Shown: positions 46,329 to 58,225 of the stretch, piece after piece
Position numbering within the stretch: position 1 is the first letter of the stretch
Layout of the letters: each line of letters starts with the position of its first letter
Assembly (NCBI GenBank): GCA_029532415.1
Contig: JAQOTA010000050.1
Location: 6,696,001-6,760,000, forward strand
Reading direction: 5' to 3'
DNA: 64,000 nucleotides
From: Marasmius tenuissimus
Lineage: Eukaryota; Basidiomycota; Agaricomycetes; Agaricales; Marasmiaceae
Translations under genes and position numbers: made by a program
The notes under the pieces: model-generated
Databases searched by the model: none
Seen by the model: the letters and a program-made list of their open reading frames with translations, nothing else
Told to the model about the DNA's origin: nothing

Positions 46329-46984
46329 GTTCCTACCTATTATCATAGAGATACTCTATTCATCTATCGATAATCTAGTTTGGAAGCAAGACGGAACAAA
46401 TTGTAAGTATCCCACCTTTACAGTAGCAAAGGTTGAAGTACTTTGGCTCTCTGTATCACAGGTGCGGTGCTTCCAGAAGCTCAGTAACCCGGAGTCTGGG
46501 TTGAAGAAGAAGTCATTTTTCGTTCACAATTTCTCTCGTTGTACCCACGCCGACGGCAACATCCATAGCACTTTAGTATCTCCGCTCGGAAGCTCTCAGA
46601 ATTCAGACATCGTGAGTTCAGAATAGAAGTAAGGAGAAGAGCAGGCATTGGTGCATGCCAGTCGAACTTTGTGAGTTCAATCGTACCGACTTCGGGATTG
46701 GCATATTTAACCTCACAAGTTGGTTATTATCTGTCTCTGTTCCACGAGGAAGTGGAACCCCTTAATGAGTAATATGGGAGTAAGGTTTAGGAGGGTTTCA
46801 GAAATAAGTAGCCCTACTGGGTTTGTTCTCTTCCAGGAAGCCCTGGTTGGGGTGTGAAGACGGGATTTTTAGTCTTGTGCATTGCATAACCAATGACGGA
46901 TTTAACGACCTATAGAAGAGAAAACCTTCCCTCGACATCTCTCCCAATGGAAAGACGATCTTCGCGTCCAAGATGGGCTTAACA

Positions 46985-47110
46985 GGTCACCTTTCAATGC
47001 GTTTCCCCGCATCATTCAAAACGGCCAATACAATTTCATAGCTCCTGCCCATTGCCCAGCGAATAGAACCCTCGGCGCCAACAACGACGGGATGGTCAGC
47101 TAAAAAACGC
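46985..47110 (-). other. Dispersed coding-like fragment
   Basis: The minus strand encodes ADHPVVVGAEGSIRWAMGRS followed by YEIVLAVLNDAGKRIER and a stop. The same fragment occurs on the plus strand at 51897-52015 and, more diverged, near 60804-60900. It appears to be an exon remnant of an unidentified gene carried in duplicated blocks. Confidence 0.5.
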
Positions 47111-47335
47111 AAAGTTAGTTCAGTTTGGAGGCGTCGGCACATGTCGCTGTAGAGGCTACTCGAACGCTCAAATTCAAACCTTGGTTCCTGCATTCCTCTT
47201 GTGTTCACTGTTCTCCTTTTCGCGTAATGGATCGAAATGCTGATATGAACCTGTTCAGCCCCATACGATCCGGCCCCAGTACATTCTTGTAAATCACTTC
47301 TGTTTTCACAATATACAATGTTACCGTAATGGTAG

Positions 47336-48010
47336 ATGTCAGATGCACATAAAGCAGACTCTTTTCCCTCCTCCGAGTCTCTTATCATCCTTACGATACA
47401 CCTCAAACGCTTCGCTCTTCTCGCATCCCTCCTTCCCGCTGCCCTAGCCGGTGTCATACATCGCACTGATACTTCAGGTGGCGATGGGAAATTCGGTGTT
47501 GACGCTACCAAGTCGGCGTACTAGGTCTTCCCCGTCCCTCCCGTTTTGACTATGCTGACTCGATGTCTTTGTGAAACAAAAGCAACAAAGATGGTATATG
47601 CACCTGACGTTTCTAGCTCCTATCCTCAAGATTGACTACGTCCTTCTCCCGTAGGCTCGCTCGGAGGAGACGTGTTTGGCGGCGGAGACTTGTTGGGTGG
47701 TTTATTGGGCGGAGACTTGCCAGGTGGATTGCTGGGCGGGGACTTGGTGGGTGGTTTGCTCGGCCCTGAGGGAGAGCTCGGCACCTTGCTAGTAGGCGGA
47801 AAGTAAGTCGTGATTTTTCTGTTTTCCCCAACCTCCAACTACGCTGGTACTGATACGTTCATTCATTGTAGACAAGAAAACAATAAAGATATATACTTGG
47901 AAACCTTTATCTGTCATCACGGAAGATTAACTGTAGATTCCCCTCACGTAGGAAGCCTGGCACCTCGGAAAACCCAGGCCGGGGACTTCCTTGGTATCGA
48001 CCCTTTGTAA
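47336..48010 (+). CDS. Family-2-related secreted protein with Gly-Leu repeats, atypical start (F7)
   Basis: The signal-peptide exon is present (HLKRFALLASLLPAALAGV) but the usual ATG reads ATA at 47396, and the TATA word is altered. An in-frame ATG at 47336 would add 20 residues before the hydrophobic core. Exons 47336-47511, 47583-47593, 47655-47802 and 47872-48010 stay in frame. Exon 3 encodes a repeat-rich segment (GGDLLGGLLGGDLPGGLLGG and DLVGGLLG). The last exon reads through what is an intron in relatives. It lies next to the intact ACS gene. It may be a working variant or a gene that lost its start; the sequence cannot decide. Confidence 0.42.
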
Positions 48011-48542
48011 AACTAGCCTTTTGTGGGCAGCTTGCTTGGTTTTGGGTAGTGACAAAGAAGGTATATATCTCTTACAATCTCCAAGTATCTGCTATCACAC
48101 GCTGACCATACCTTAGATTTGACCGCTACTCTTTAGGCACCGATTTGCCTGCTTTTGAGGGGGAGGAGAGAGTCGTACCAACCCCAATTATGGAGTAGTA
48201 AGTTTGTACAATATACTGTATATAGGAAGCGAAAGAAAGAAAGTTGCACTTGTGGTCTGTCTACCGGCTGAGCGGATAATCTACATCTGCCCTAGCGTTC
48301 TCCTTCAGGCCTGGAGGCGGACATCATCGACTAACAACTCGAACTGGAGACCTCTGACTCTTACAATCCTCAATCATCGCCCGCACCTACGTATTGTCCC
48401 CCTGAGTAGTCGTGCTTTCCCTCGTTTCGTGTGAAGTGAGTAACAAAGAAACAAAGTAATACAATCTTTCCATCGGATACCCCCAAGATATATAACTTAC
48501 AAACTCAGCCCGAATTCGAAACGAGACCGAAACGAGAATACC
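48011..48542. other. Region downstream of ACS
   Basis: No gene. Most of this stretch is also found, diverged, before the ACS fragments at 33110-33600 and 34080-34420, so it belongs to the duplicated family-2/ACS block. Confidence 0.5.
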
Positions 48543-50950
48543 CTACTTCCCCTCCGCAACCTTCTTCTTAATCACATCAACTACACCAGGCTCTGCAACA
48601 GTCGACAGATCACCGAGCTGGTCACCTTCACCTGCTACGATCTTGCGCATGATTCGGCGCATAATCTAGACGGGGGGAGAAAACGATCAATATACACGCA
48701 CGGGTATAAGACAGAAACGAGCGACGACCGACCTTTCCACTCCTCGTCTTCGGAAGATCAGGAACGATATAAATCTTCTTCGGAGCTGCAAACGGTCCGA
48801 TCGTCTTTCGAACTTGGATCACAAGCTCCTTAACCAACGCTTCTTCATTCGAAGGGTCGTATTTGAATTCCCTACCGACACCAATCATTGTCAGTTTATC
48901 CCACCCTCAACCACAACGAAAGTAGAGGAAGAGGAACTCACGGTTTCATCGTAACGAACCCAACAACAGCCTGCCCCGTCAACTCATCGTTCACACCGAT
49001 CACAGCCGTCTCCGCAACCCCCTTGTGCATGATCAACGCGCTCTCAATCTCAGCTGTCGACATCCGGTGTCCCGAAACGTTGATAACATCGTCTACACGA
49101 CCTTTGATCCAGATGTATCCGTCCTTGTCGATAGCGGCGCCATCGCCAGTGAAGTAGTAGCCTGGGTAGGGCTACAAAGGGAGGTGAGTAAATCGAAAAG
49201 AGGAGAAGGGAGGGAAAGAGAGGAGGACGAACCTTCATATAAACATCCAAATACCTCTTATGATCACCCCAAATCGTCCTCGCAATACTCGGCCAACTCT
49301 TCTTCAACACCAACACACCCTCCACCTCTTCCTCCCCACCTCTATACCCATTCCCCGCACTCCCCCCAACGCTCGCGACCTCCTTCCCACTCGTCGCATC
49401 CAAAAGCACAGGTAGGTGTCCAAAGAACGGTACAGTGGCGCTTCCTGGTTTGGTTGGGATGGCTCCGGGGAAGGGAGTGATGACGATAGACCCGGTTTCG
49501 GTTTGCCAGAAGGTGTCGACGATGGAACATTCCTTACGACCGACGTGTTCGTTATACCAGTTCCAGGCTTCGGGGTTGATAGGTTCGCCTACGGAACCGA
49601 GGATTCGGAGGGAGGATAGATCGTGGTTCTCGACGTGTTGGTGGCCGAGACGTCTCAACAACCGAATCGCAGTCGGGGCGGAGTAGAATTGAGTGAGTTT
49701 GTGTTTTTGAACGGTTTCCCAGTAACGAGAGGGGGTTGGGTAGACGGGTGTGCTTTCGAAGACGGTGGTGGTTACGCCGTTGGCGAGGGGACCGTAGACG
49801 ATGTACCTAGAGGGTTAACGATGAGTAAAGACGATTTAGGAAAGGAGAAAAGAGAACGTACGTGTGTCCAGTGATCCAACCGATATCGGCCATACAGGCG
49901 AACTTGTCGTCGGGGTGAACATCGAACACGTTTTTGACGGTCAAGGCTGCGCAGAGAAGATATCCAGCCGTCGTGTGAACGACACCTTTGGGCTTGCCAG
50001 TCGATCCAGATGTCTGGACAATAACCAAAAATGTCAGCAAGGTACTTGAAGAGAAATAAGATGGTAACGCACGTAGAGAATAAACAATGGATCTTCAGAG
50101 TTCATCGTTTCAGGTGGACAATACGCCGAAACCTTCGCAGTCTCCTCATGCCACCAGAGATCCCTCCCCTCCACGAAATTGACCTGATTCCCGGTTCTCT
50201 TCAACATGACCACCTTCTCCACAATTCCTTTACACTCTTGACTATCCAACGCAACGTCCACGATCGCCTTGGTCGCAATGCTCTTCCCACCACGTTTCCC
50301 TTCGTCCGAAGTGATGAGAACTCTGGATTTACAGTCGACGATCCGATCTCGTAGCGATTCGGAGGAGAACCCAGCAAAGACAACGGAGTGGATAGCACCG
50401 ATACGTGCGCAAGCCAGGAACGCAGCTACAGCGTACCACGTCATAGGAAGGTACACCGAAACCGTATCCCCTTTCTTCACACCGAACCCCTTGAGCACGT
50501 TGGCGATCTTGCAAGTCTCGTCGAGGAGTTTAGCGTAGGAAATGTACTCGTGTTGATTCGGTTCGTCTGCTTCGTAGATGATAGCTGTTTTTTCGGGGTG
50601 TTTGAAGGCCCAGCGGTCGAGACAGTTGTAGGAGGCGTTGAGTTGACCTTCGGGGAACCAGGTGATGTTGCCTTCTTCAAAGGTACCGTGTTGGACGGTT
50701 TGGAAATCGCGGAACCAGTGTAGAGTTTCACGGGCGGTCTAATACAATGAGAAGGAAAGTTAGTTTAGATGACGAGGATGAGATGAAAGGGAAAATGGCG
50801 CACCTTGGCCCACCATTCGTCGCTAGCGTCGCCTACAGTCTGCTTGTGCGCATTCTCATAAGCCTCTCTGTCAGGTCCAACGTGGGGCTTCTTGTCTCCT
50901 TTAGCAACGCGAGGGCCCACTGGGTGAGTTGGAATAGCTTCTTCAGACAT
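48543..50950 (-). CDS. Acetyl-CoA synthetase (AMP-forming)
   Basis: Seven exons, in transcript order 50804-50950, 50073-50738, 49862-50013, 49233-49806, 48942-49171, 48733-48871 and 48543-48665, total 2,031 nt and encode 676 aa, the normal length for fungal ACS. It makes acetyl-CoA from acetate, ATP and CoA via acetyl-AMP, in the cytosol and nucleus. Visible landmarks: [36 protein letters not shown], the P-loop [30 protein letters not shown] (motif for the acyl-adenylate site), YYFTGDGA and [13 protein letters not shown] (hinge and CoA site), and [15 protein letters not shown] with the acylatable catalytic lysine. All junctions are canonical GT-AG. Decayed copies lie at 30680-36060. The gene appears functional. 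Confidence 0.97.
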
Positions 50951-51890
50951 CGCGGGTAAAGGGGGAAAAGAGAGGAAAGGGCGTTATCGATTGAAATTAG
51001 ATTGGGACACCGGCTTATATATACGAATTGTGGGGTAAAATGAGATCAAGTGATCAGTTGACCACCTAACTCCGATCTAAGAGGGACGGAAATTAAATTC
51101 AAATCAAATATCACAAATGTCACTTGGCGCTTTTCCTTCGACATTGGCCAACGGTAAGTAATTGTAACGAATCGAATAGTGTTCATTTGAGAGGAGAGTA
51201 GTAAAACGGATATAAATTAAAATGCTCGACAAGGTGGACATTGAGCGGAAGAACGAACACGAACACGAATACGCGAGACAGGCTACCCACTTCCACCTCC
51301 ACACCGTCACCAGACTGGAGGATTTGGGGGACCAGACCCACCGAGACCAAGTGGATCTTTGCCATTGGAGAAACGGCGTCACATTTTAGCCCAGAAAAAC
51401 ACCAATAAATTCCCCACATACCATTTGCGGATCGTTAGGGCGTTTTAGATTGATGGCTTTCCCGAGATGCCAAGCCGAACCGTCCCTAGGCACACGGAAT
51501 TCAATGTCCGGAAAGCCGCCCCTCCCTTCCCCACATACATACTAGCGGCTCGGCATTGCTCGCGTGAACATTCTACAGGGTTTAGGAGAACGACATACTC
51601 GGATACGAGATGAAGAGAGGAGGAAAGGAGGAGTTGCGGGGTTCCGAACAGTAGACGAATTGTGGGTGCCAAATACAAATCTTGCCAGTGAATTACGCCA
51701 TTCAGATTTATTACAAGCCGTGTGAGACTTTTTCTTCGGCGGCCCCAGGGGTTACAACAAAATCCTGAACAAGATTCGCGCCATCAGATACAACCGTCAC
51801 CAAGACCGAGACATACAAAAAACACCGACCTATCCACCTGACCTCCTTGACGCACGCCGCCCATACTCCAAACTAAACTAACTTTTGCGT
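50951..51890. other. Region upstream of ACS
   Basis: No second gene is supported. TATATATA-like DNA at 51014-51023, about 65 bp before the ACS ATG, is a plausible core promoter. Several short frames (51104-51678) have no family resemblance. Confidence 0.4.
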
Positions 51891-52830
51891 TCTCCAGCTG
51901 ACCATCCCGTCGTTGTTGGCGCCGAGGGTTCTATTCGCTGGGCAACGGGCAGGAGCTATGAAATTGTATTGGCATTTTGAATGGTGCGGAGAAACGCATT
52001 GAAAGGTGACCTGCAAGCTCATCTTGGAGGCGAAGATCATCTTTCCATTGGGAGAGATGTCGAGGGAAGGTTTTTCTCTTCTATAGGTCGTGATACCCGT
52101 CAGCACAAGACTAAAAATCCCGTCTTCACACCCCAACCAGGGTCCGATTCTGACGGGCGTGGAACAAGGACGGATCAGATACGGTATGAGAGCAAGTATC
52201 CGGTGTGAAGGACGCACGAGACGTAGACAAAAATCATGTCCGTCCAATTTTCTTTACTATCTGTCGCCTATGCTCCCACTCCTAGCTCGTCTCCATTGAC
52301 GTGCTAACGCGGCTGCAAAATGTCGTTGAAGTGTAAGATTGAATATAGATACCGAGGGCTTACCTTCAGCATAGCCTCAGGATCCGTAAAAACCACGACT
52401 TGGGTCGTCAGTCAAGATAACGCGAAGGACATGGAGGTCTAGGTAAGAGCGCGTCAAACCCTAACCCACTGACTCAGGCACAAGTATAGCTTCGGGATTG
52501 GCGCTCCGCTGGTGTTGTCGGCCCGCCGGTCCCCTAATGAGCGCCTTCATTTTCAACGTCTGGGCTCTCATTGGACTCCGCAAAGCTAAACACAAATCCC
52601 TTCAGATATGCGTATTTCCGATGGGTTTTCCCTCCACCCACCTGCGGCCTTCCGTTGCGTGACTTCGGGCTATGGATATCCGAGAGTGCCGCTGTCGGCG
52701 TACAAAATTATACATAGAGAGAACTTGTATCCGACGGCGAACGGCAATAGCTTCTCAGTGGCACTGGCAAATCGTTTTATCCTAGACTCCCGAGGATCTG
52801 GGCCTTCAAGTTTGGAAGCCTAGCCCCAAA
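51891..52830. repeat. Diverged block repeated at 60.8-61.8 kb and, inverted, at 46.0-47.1 kb
   Basis: The block carries the ADHPVVVGAEGSIRW fragment (51897-52015), a CATGGAGGTC...GCGCGTCAAACCCTAACCCA repeat (52430-52540) and a later segment (52660-52800). The same three occur in order near 60804, 61390 and 61690. On the other side, fragment plus tRNA-Asp recur inverted at 47100-46232. Confidence 0.5.
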
Positions 52831-52943
52831 CGTCGATGATTTTTGATCTTACATACCCACACGGCGCAGGGGGAAACTCACAAAGCACCTCTAAGCTCAA
52901 TGGATGATATGGATATGGTTCCTATCAAGACGAGGTAATCAAC

Positions 52944-53038
52944 TCCCTGGTAGTATATCGGTTAGTACACGCGCCTGTCATTGTAAATAATGCGCAACGT
53001 CTTCGCGCGAAAGCTGGGTTCGACTCCCAGCCAGGGAG
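52944..53038 (+). tRNA. tRNA-Asp(GTC) with a 23-nt intron
   Basis: Exons 52944-52980 and 53004-53038, 72 nt spliced, identical to the copy at 46232-46328 in the mature part: acceptor TCCCTGG/CCAGGGA, anticodon GTC, and TTCGACT T-loop. Intron 52981-53003 follows position 37. Confidence 0.93.
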
Positions 53039-53860
53039 ATGTGTATAGGTGTGATGGAGGTTTTTTTTTCATGATTGAGGGGTGGTCCATAGTTAACAGT
53101 TCCAAAGGATAATCATTACTTTTTGATGAGTCTTTCTGCCGCTCGGATTCTGCGTTTTGTATGTAGTAGGTAGCCGAACGACGCTTGAGGTGCATTGTAT
53201 GGATTTGGAAGTCCCCGATGACCATGAATCGAGGACTCTGGGTTCCTGAATAAAACTCTGCATTGTCATATCCGTACCCTACGTTCTTCTTATCTCTGGT
53301 GAGTAGAACCCATTCATGCTAGTGCGTATTTCCGATCCTTGTTAACCCGACTCCTAATCTATTGCTACTTACTACGGAGTTCCATTTGCTTGCGGAACGG
53401 CGACTCGCGAGGAATGTTCTTACTCCCGAAGCCCAAGTTTGTGATCTTGAAACCCGGATCTCCTGGGTTGAAGTATGTAGCTTGCCGTCGGCGTACAACG
53501 AGAGAAAGTACATTCGACGGCAAACAGTGAATATGGAATAGACCATTCAGGTTAGCGTGTTTCGGAATCTTCTTTACCCCCATAAAACTCGCTGCAGGAT
53601 TCTGTTTTTGTGTGAAACGGAGAATCGCTTGTAGGGTTCTGCGGGTTATGGATATCTTGCCAGTCGCCGAAGTTCGGCACACGACAATGCCTTCTCTTCT
53701 CCTTATAACCTCACCTTCCGAGGTTTAGACCTTTTACACTTCTCGGGAGTTCTTCGGGATGAGGTATGTGCTGGCTTCGATTCTGTTGCTTTTCCATGGG
53801 GCGGACTCACAAACCTCGAAAGATGCCGATATCAACTTTGCTGGGTTCCTACCACATAAC

Positions 53861-53959
53861 TCCCTGGTAGTATATCGGTTAGTACACGCGCCTGTCATTA
53901 AAGAAGTATTCGCATGTCAATCTGCGCGCGAAAGCTGGGTTCGACTCCCAGCCAGGGAG
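53861..53959 (+). tRNA. tRNA-Asp(GTC) with a 27-nt intron
   Basis: Exons 53861-53897 and 53925-53959 give the same 72-nt tRNA. The intron 53898-53924 differs in length and sequence from the other copies apart from a few end bases. It lies 0.9 kb after the previous copy in the same orientation. Confidence 0.93.
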
Positions 53960-54483
53960 GTTAAAGAGCCGATTCTGAAATTTTTGACTCTCCCTAGCTC
54001 CCTAGTCGTTCCAACCCTGCCGCGTGGAATCGGAGCCACCGGTTCTACCTATCTTCTTATCTTTAATGAATCTCGACTCCGCATTGCGTTCAGTCAAATG
54101 CAGCCCGGGGAATTACTTTGATTCTGCCGTAGAGTCAGAGCGTGAAAGATAATTGCGAGCATCGGGAACCTGGTTCCGCTAGCTTGAGAGATTGTCTTGA
54201 GGTTGTATTTGTGAGCGATTCATGGAAGGAGATGTAGAAGTCACTTGCGCTGTTCGAATATCATTGACGTGAAGGTCTGATTATTCAGATGCGCAACAAT
54301 GGCATTTTTACGACTCAGTCCGTGTCCGGACACCCGACAAGGTTGTTGTTCAATAGCCAATGTGTGTTCTGGTTTTTAGCTGAATTAATGTGGAATATAG
54401 TTTCTTACAAGGCTCCCTTGCCAAGTACTTCCCCCAGAGCAATGAGGTCGGGATCTGTACTCTCCGGGGGCAACAAAACAAAC

Positions 54484-54580
54484 TCCCTGGGAGTCCGTCG
54501 ATTAGTACACACTTGTTTTATGGCCTGGAGTATCTTCGATTTGAATGCGCGAAAGTTGAGTTCGACTCCCAGCCGGGGAG
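54484..54580 (+). pseudogene. tRNA-Asp pseudogene
   Basis: Acceptor start TCCCTGG and the TTCGACTCCCAGC T-arm survive, but the D arm (GAGTCCGTCGATTAG), anticodon stem and anticodon region are altered so that the GTC anticodon is gone. It is the third copy in the local tandem series. Confidence 0.75.
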
Positions 54581-54881
54581 ATATAGTAGGGCATATATTT
54601 TACTACCGCCTCACAATTTTTATGATATCCTTTCGTGTTCGAGTATACTCACTTCGACTACTTGAAAAATTGGATACACTGTCAAAGAAAAGATACTGAG
54701 ATTCGCTAGGTTTCGGGACAAGTCGATTGGTATGATGCCTCATCGTTCATCGTGGCAGAAAGCGCTTTCCGACATTGCACACCCGAAATATTTAGAAGCG
54801 CACAATTATATGGCATTATTACACAGTCGGAATAACGATAGATATCAAGATTTATTTCATTCCTTCTACTCCCCAGCTCGT

Positions 54882-55226
54882 TCAGCCGACGCAGGTCAAC
54901 TTGCCACCCTGGTCGACACAGGCTGAAAAGCATTCAAAGTCAACATTTTTGCGATCGACACTAAATTCGAAGACCTACTGCCAGAAATGACTTGGGAGGA
55001 GTCTGAGGGTCCTGCGTAGTACTTGCAGCTACTTCCGGCATGATGGTCGCTGTTGTTGGGCGGGCCACAAGCAGAGACTGAAAGAAAGAGGTGGTACGGT
55101 GAGTAATTGGTGAATTCGGATCGAAAATTCCTTACCCGGGTCAGTGGCGATCAAGGCAGCTCCCATGGCCTGACCGGCGAAGAGGAGGGTAAGGGCAGAG
55201 ACGATGGTTGCAGTTCGGAAGAACAT
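54882..55226 (-). CDS. Small secreted four-cysteine protein, family 1, copy D
   Basis: Exons 55136-55226, 54979-55077 and 54882-54922 (91, 99 and 41 nt) encode 76 aa. The signal peptide is MFFRTATIVSALTLLFAGQA; mature part as in the family, ending CVDQGGKLTCVG. The second donor is GTAGGT. TTTTATA at 55309-55315 is its TATA box on the minus strand, 83-89 bp before the ATG. The flanking block is an inverted, diverged relative of 11.6-14.4 kb. Function unknown. Confidence 0.82.
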
Positions 55227-55308
55227 TATGGTGATGAGAGTAGTGGTCGGTGTTGGAGGTTGTGTTGATTGGATGGATTCTGGTTTTCAGAGGTTGACTC
55301 AAAGGGGC

Positions 55309-55315
55309 TTTTATA
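55309..55315 (-). promoter_or_regulatory. TATA box of family-1 gene D
   Basis: Minus-strand TATAAAA, in the position conserved among family-1 promoters. Confidence 0.6.
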
Positions 55316-56853
55316 CTGTACATGAACACTCTTTGACATTATTTGTATGAGTCAAGGGGGGTACAACGGAAACAACTCCAACGGACTCCAAATTGCTTGG
55401 GGTAAACAGAGAAGTAGTGAGTACAGCCGTGTTCTGCAAACTGTTTGAGTACACGGGATGACGGAGGGACCCTTTCTCAAGTTTGTCGCCAGTTGTCGTA
55501 TTAACTATGAACTTATTCTATAATTGGTTCAAACAACTCAAGTTACAAGCGTAATAGTCCTTTGGAGCTTACCGAACTGAATTGCGCACTGTACATGTAC
55601 GTGTACATATCTTGATTCAGTGATTGCCATCCAACATCCGTATTACTCCAATCCCATCGAAAGCGAGCAAAGAAGAAGCTACCATTGAATCACGCGAACC
55701 CCCGTTTCATGAGAGTTACGTGAATCACGGTTTGAAAATTAGGTGAGTAAGTGAATCTGACTTTGACCGCGATTGGTCGGACAACGCCCCGAGAGAAGTA
55801 TCATGAGCTATAAAAAAACGATACCTGCATGGCGGAATAGTGAAACTCTCATCAAGTCAACATCATATACGTGACATGACTCGATGCGCCAGCTCTAGAG
55901 TTCGTTGTCAGGGAAGATTTCCCGCAGCCATCAGGTAATTGCGTTCGGCCTCACCGCTCATCCCGTGCTGGATTGTACGATCCCAGCAATTTTGGGGAAG
56001 GCAATGACCTTGCTACTTCGGCAATATCGTTGGCTATACCTTCATCTTTCACTCCCTGTGGGGCGTCGCCGGGTGATGACTCCAAAGTGTGTGTAATCAT
56101 TATCTCTTCAATCGAGATCCTGAGGTGGTGGGGCCAAAAAATCTCAGACTCAAGAAAGCTGAAATTCAACCTTGGAACTCCCGTCAGGCCACAGCCCGCG
56201 TCATGTATTTTACAAATCTGTGCCGGCCTGGTAATTGGTACTCAACTCAACACCCAACGTTTATAATACATTACTGTTCATTACTGTTCGGTGTCAAGCG
56301 CCGCAAGAGCACCAGCGGTCGCGATTTCTCTAATCTACATTGTCCCCGAGACCCCCGACAAGACTATTCATCCCGTGGCGGATCTAATTTGGTCGGTTTT
56401 GGAGCCGAATCAGTAAGGGGGATAGGTTATCCACTAAGCTGTGCCGCGAAAGACCTCCTCAAAAATCAACAAGGGGTATACCTCGCCAGGTCATGGTATT
56501 GTTTATTGTTACGCCAGAACTCAAAGATTTTCACGACCAATGCATTTACTGTGAATAATAGGTTGGGGAGTCTTGATCTCAGTACGTGATGTCGCTTTGT
56601 TGGTTCGGGTGAGAGCGTTGAATGTAGCGCCGACAGCTTCGAATGCTCAGTCGGATTCGCTTTAGCGTTTCGGAGAAATGGCGCTGATCCAAGGTTCATT
56701 GAAATTTCATCTCATTAAATTGGCTAGTGGAGTTTGACTTGAATGAAGCTCCGTTGGAGCAGTTAATTGAATACGAATTACAGAGTCGGAATAACAGTAC
56801 TGTATCGAGATAAACTTCTTTCATTCCTTCCGTCCCCTAGGTTACATAGTTAG
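55316..56853. other. Upstream region of gene D with inverted relative
   Basis: No gene. 55920-56400 is an inverted, diverged relative of 12820-13250. Frames such as 56089-56589 lie across this repeat and have no recognisable domain. The end, 56700-56853, matches the 3' flank of copies A and B. Confidence 0.5.
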
Positions 56854-57125
56854 TTCAGCCGACGCAGGTCAACTTTCCGCCCTGGTCGACACAGGCTAAA
56901 AGCATCGGAAGTCAGTATTGTTCGATCAACGTTTAGCTTGGAGGCTCACTGCCAGAAATGACTTGGGATGAGTCCGAGGGATAGTACATAGGAAACCGCC
57001 CCACTTGACTCCAAATGCCTGCGGATGTACCGAAGTTGAAACGGCCGTGCGTTGCGAGTTACTTGAGTCGACGGGATGAGAGCAGGACCCTTCGTCAATT
57101 CCTGAGCTAACTATAGACGTACTCT
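56854..57125 (-). pseudogene. Family-1 pseudogene with promoter fused to exon 2 remnant
   Basis: Exon 3 (56854-56894, 41 nt) is complete and would read CVDQGGKLTCVG. Only the last ~32 nt of exon 2 (56950 to about 56981) remain. Directly beyond lies sequence typical of the family promoter region (CCAAATGCC...GTCGACGGGATGA...AATTCCTGAGCTAACTATAG). One deletion therefore removed the TATA region, exon 1, intron 1 and two thirds of exon 2. Confidence 0.75.
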
Positions 57126-57767
57126 ACAGCCATCCATACATTCGGAGTAATAAGATTAGTTCCATGGAGCCCCAGGGAAGAGTCCAACTGTCCAATCAGG
57201 CTTTACGCACTCATGTATATTCGTTGGACGGCTATCTGATCGTGTTACTCCAGGCAAACAGAAATCAATCATTGACTTATGCAAACATTACCTAGTTTCA
57301 TCTTATGACTCTCCCAAGCTGCAAGTTGATGTGGCGAGGCCTTCGAGGTTTGTGGAAAAAACGTCCGACTCCACTATCTTCAAATAAGGGAACAAACACA
57401 CCGAGAACTCTTTGAAGGACTATTAGACCACTGTGACACCTAGTTTAACGGCACTCGGTCAAAGCTCATAACCCCTTTAGATGGCTGGGTGGCTGTAACT
57501 GAGCGCGCCAATCTCCCGAAGCTGCCTAGCCGAATCCCGCCATCAAACGCCCGTGCGAATTCGGCAGGGCTCTCCCGCTTTGCGGTGTATACAACGATGA
57601 GCTCCAAGGATTGTATGATCATCGTTGACCTAATCCGACTGGGTGGTAGGTGGGGTTTGACCTGAAACTGAAACTTGATTTAACCGACTTCCGTGATATT
57701 CTCAATTCCTCTTTCTCAACCGAACAACGCATGTATGCGATATCCCGAAAATTTTCGGAGTACAATA
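57126..57767. other. Gene-free stretch
   Basis: No gene, RNA or element is visible. A 60-codon minus frame (57440-57622) has no family resemblance or splice context. Confidence 0.4.
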
Positions 57768-58225
57768 GGGTGTATTTGCCAGGTTTGAAACTACCTGCCG
57801 TAACGAAATTTTAGGAAGTTGTAACTGGAATTTTGAGCCGTCAAAAGTTGTGTAAATTTCGGCCCCACAATCCCAAAATTTCAGGAAAATTATGTGTGGG
57901 GCCTGCACCTATCTGTTGGCGACTGCATGAACTACCAGAATCACTCATCATCAAGCACGCTGGCCTCTCAAAAAGCAGCGGCCATGGTAATGCCAGCTTC
58001 CTTGACTTGATATATCCAAGGCGCATCCAAATCTGCCTGGGGAATGACCCGCAGGGAACAAGCTAAGGGCGCTTGGTGACGAGACTGTTTGCGTGAATTT
58101 GGGAGAAATTTTGTACGTACGAGTTTTGTGTTTTGTATTTATCGAGGCGGGGCGGCTCCGCTCACGAAATTTCGGATTTTGAAACTAAACAAAAAATTTT
58201 AGTTTCAAACCTGGCAAATACACCC
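57768..58225. mobile_element. TA-flanked MITE (458 bp)
   Basis: Inverted repeats of about 26 bp start GGGTGTATTTGCCAGGTTTG at both ends; TA flanks each side (57766-57767, 58226-58227). The interior contains repeated AAATTTCGG-like words and no gene. TA duplication points to a Tc1/mariner-type source of transposase. Confidence 0.82.

Noticed and set aside
47626..47838. Proline-rich minus-strand protein
   Set aside because: It is the antisense of the plus-strand Gly-Leu repeat exon, which is joined in frame to a family-2 signal-peptide exon.
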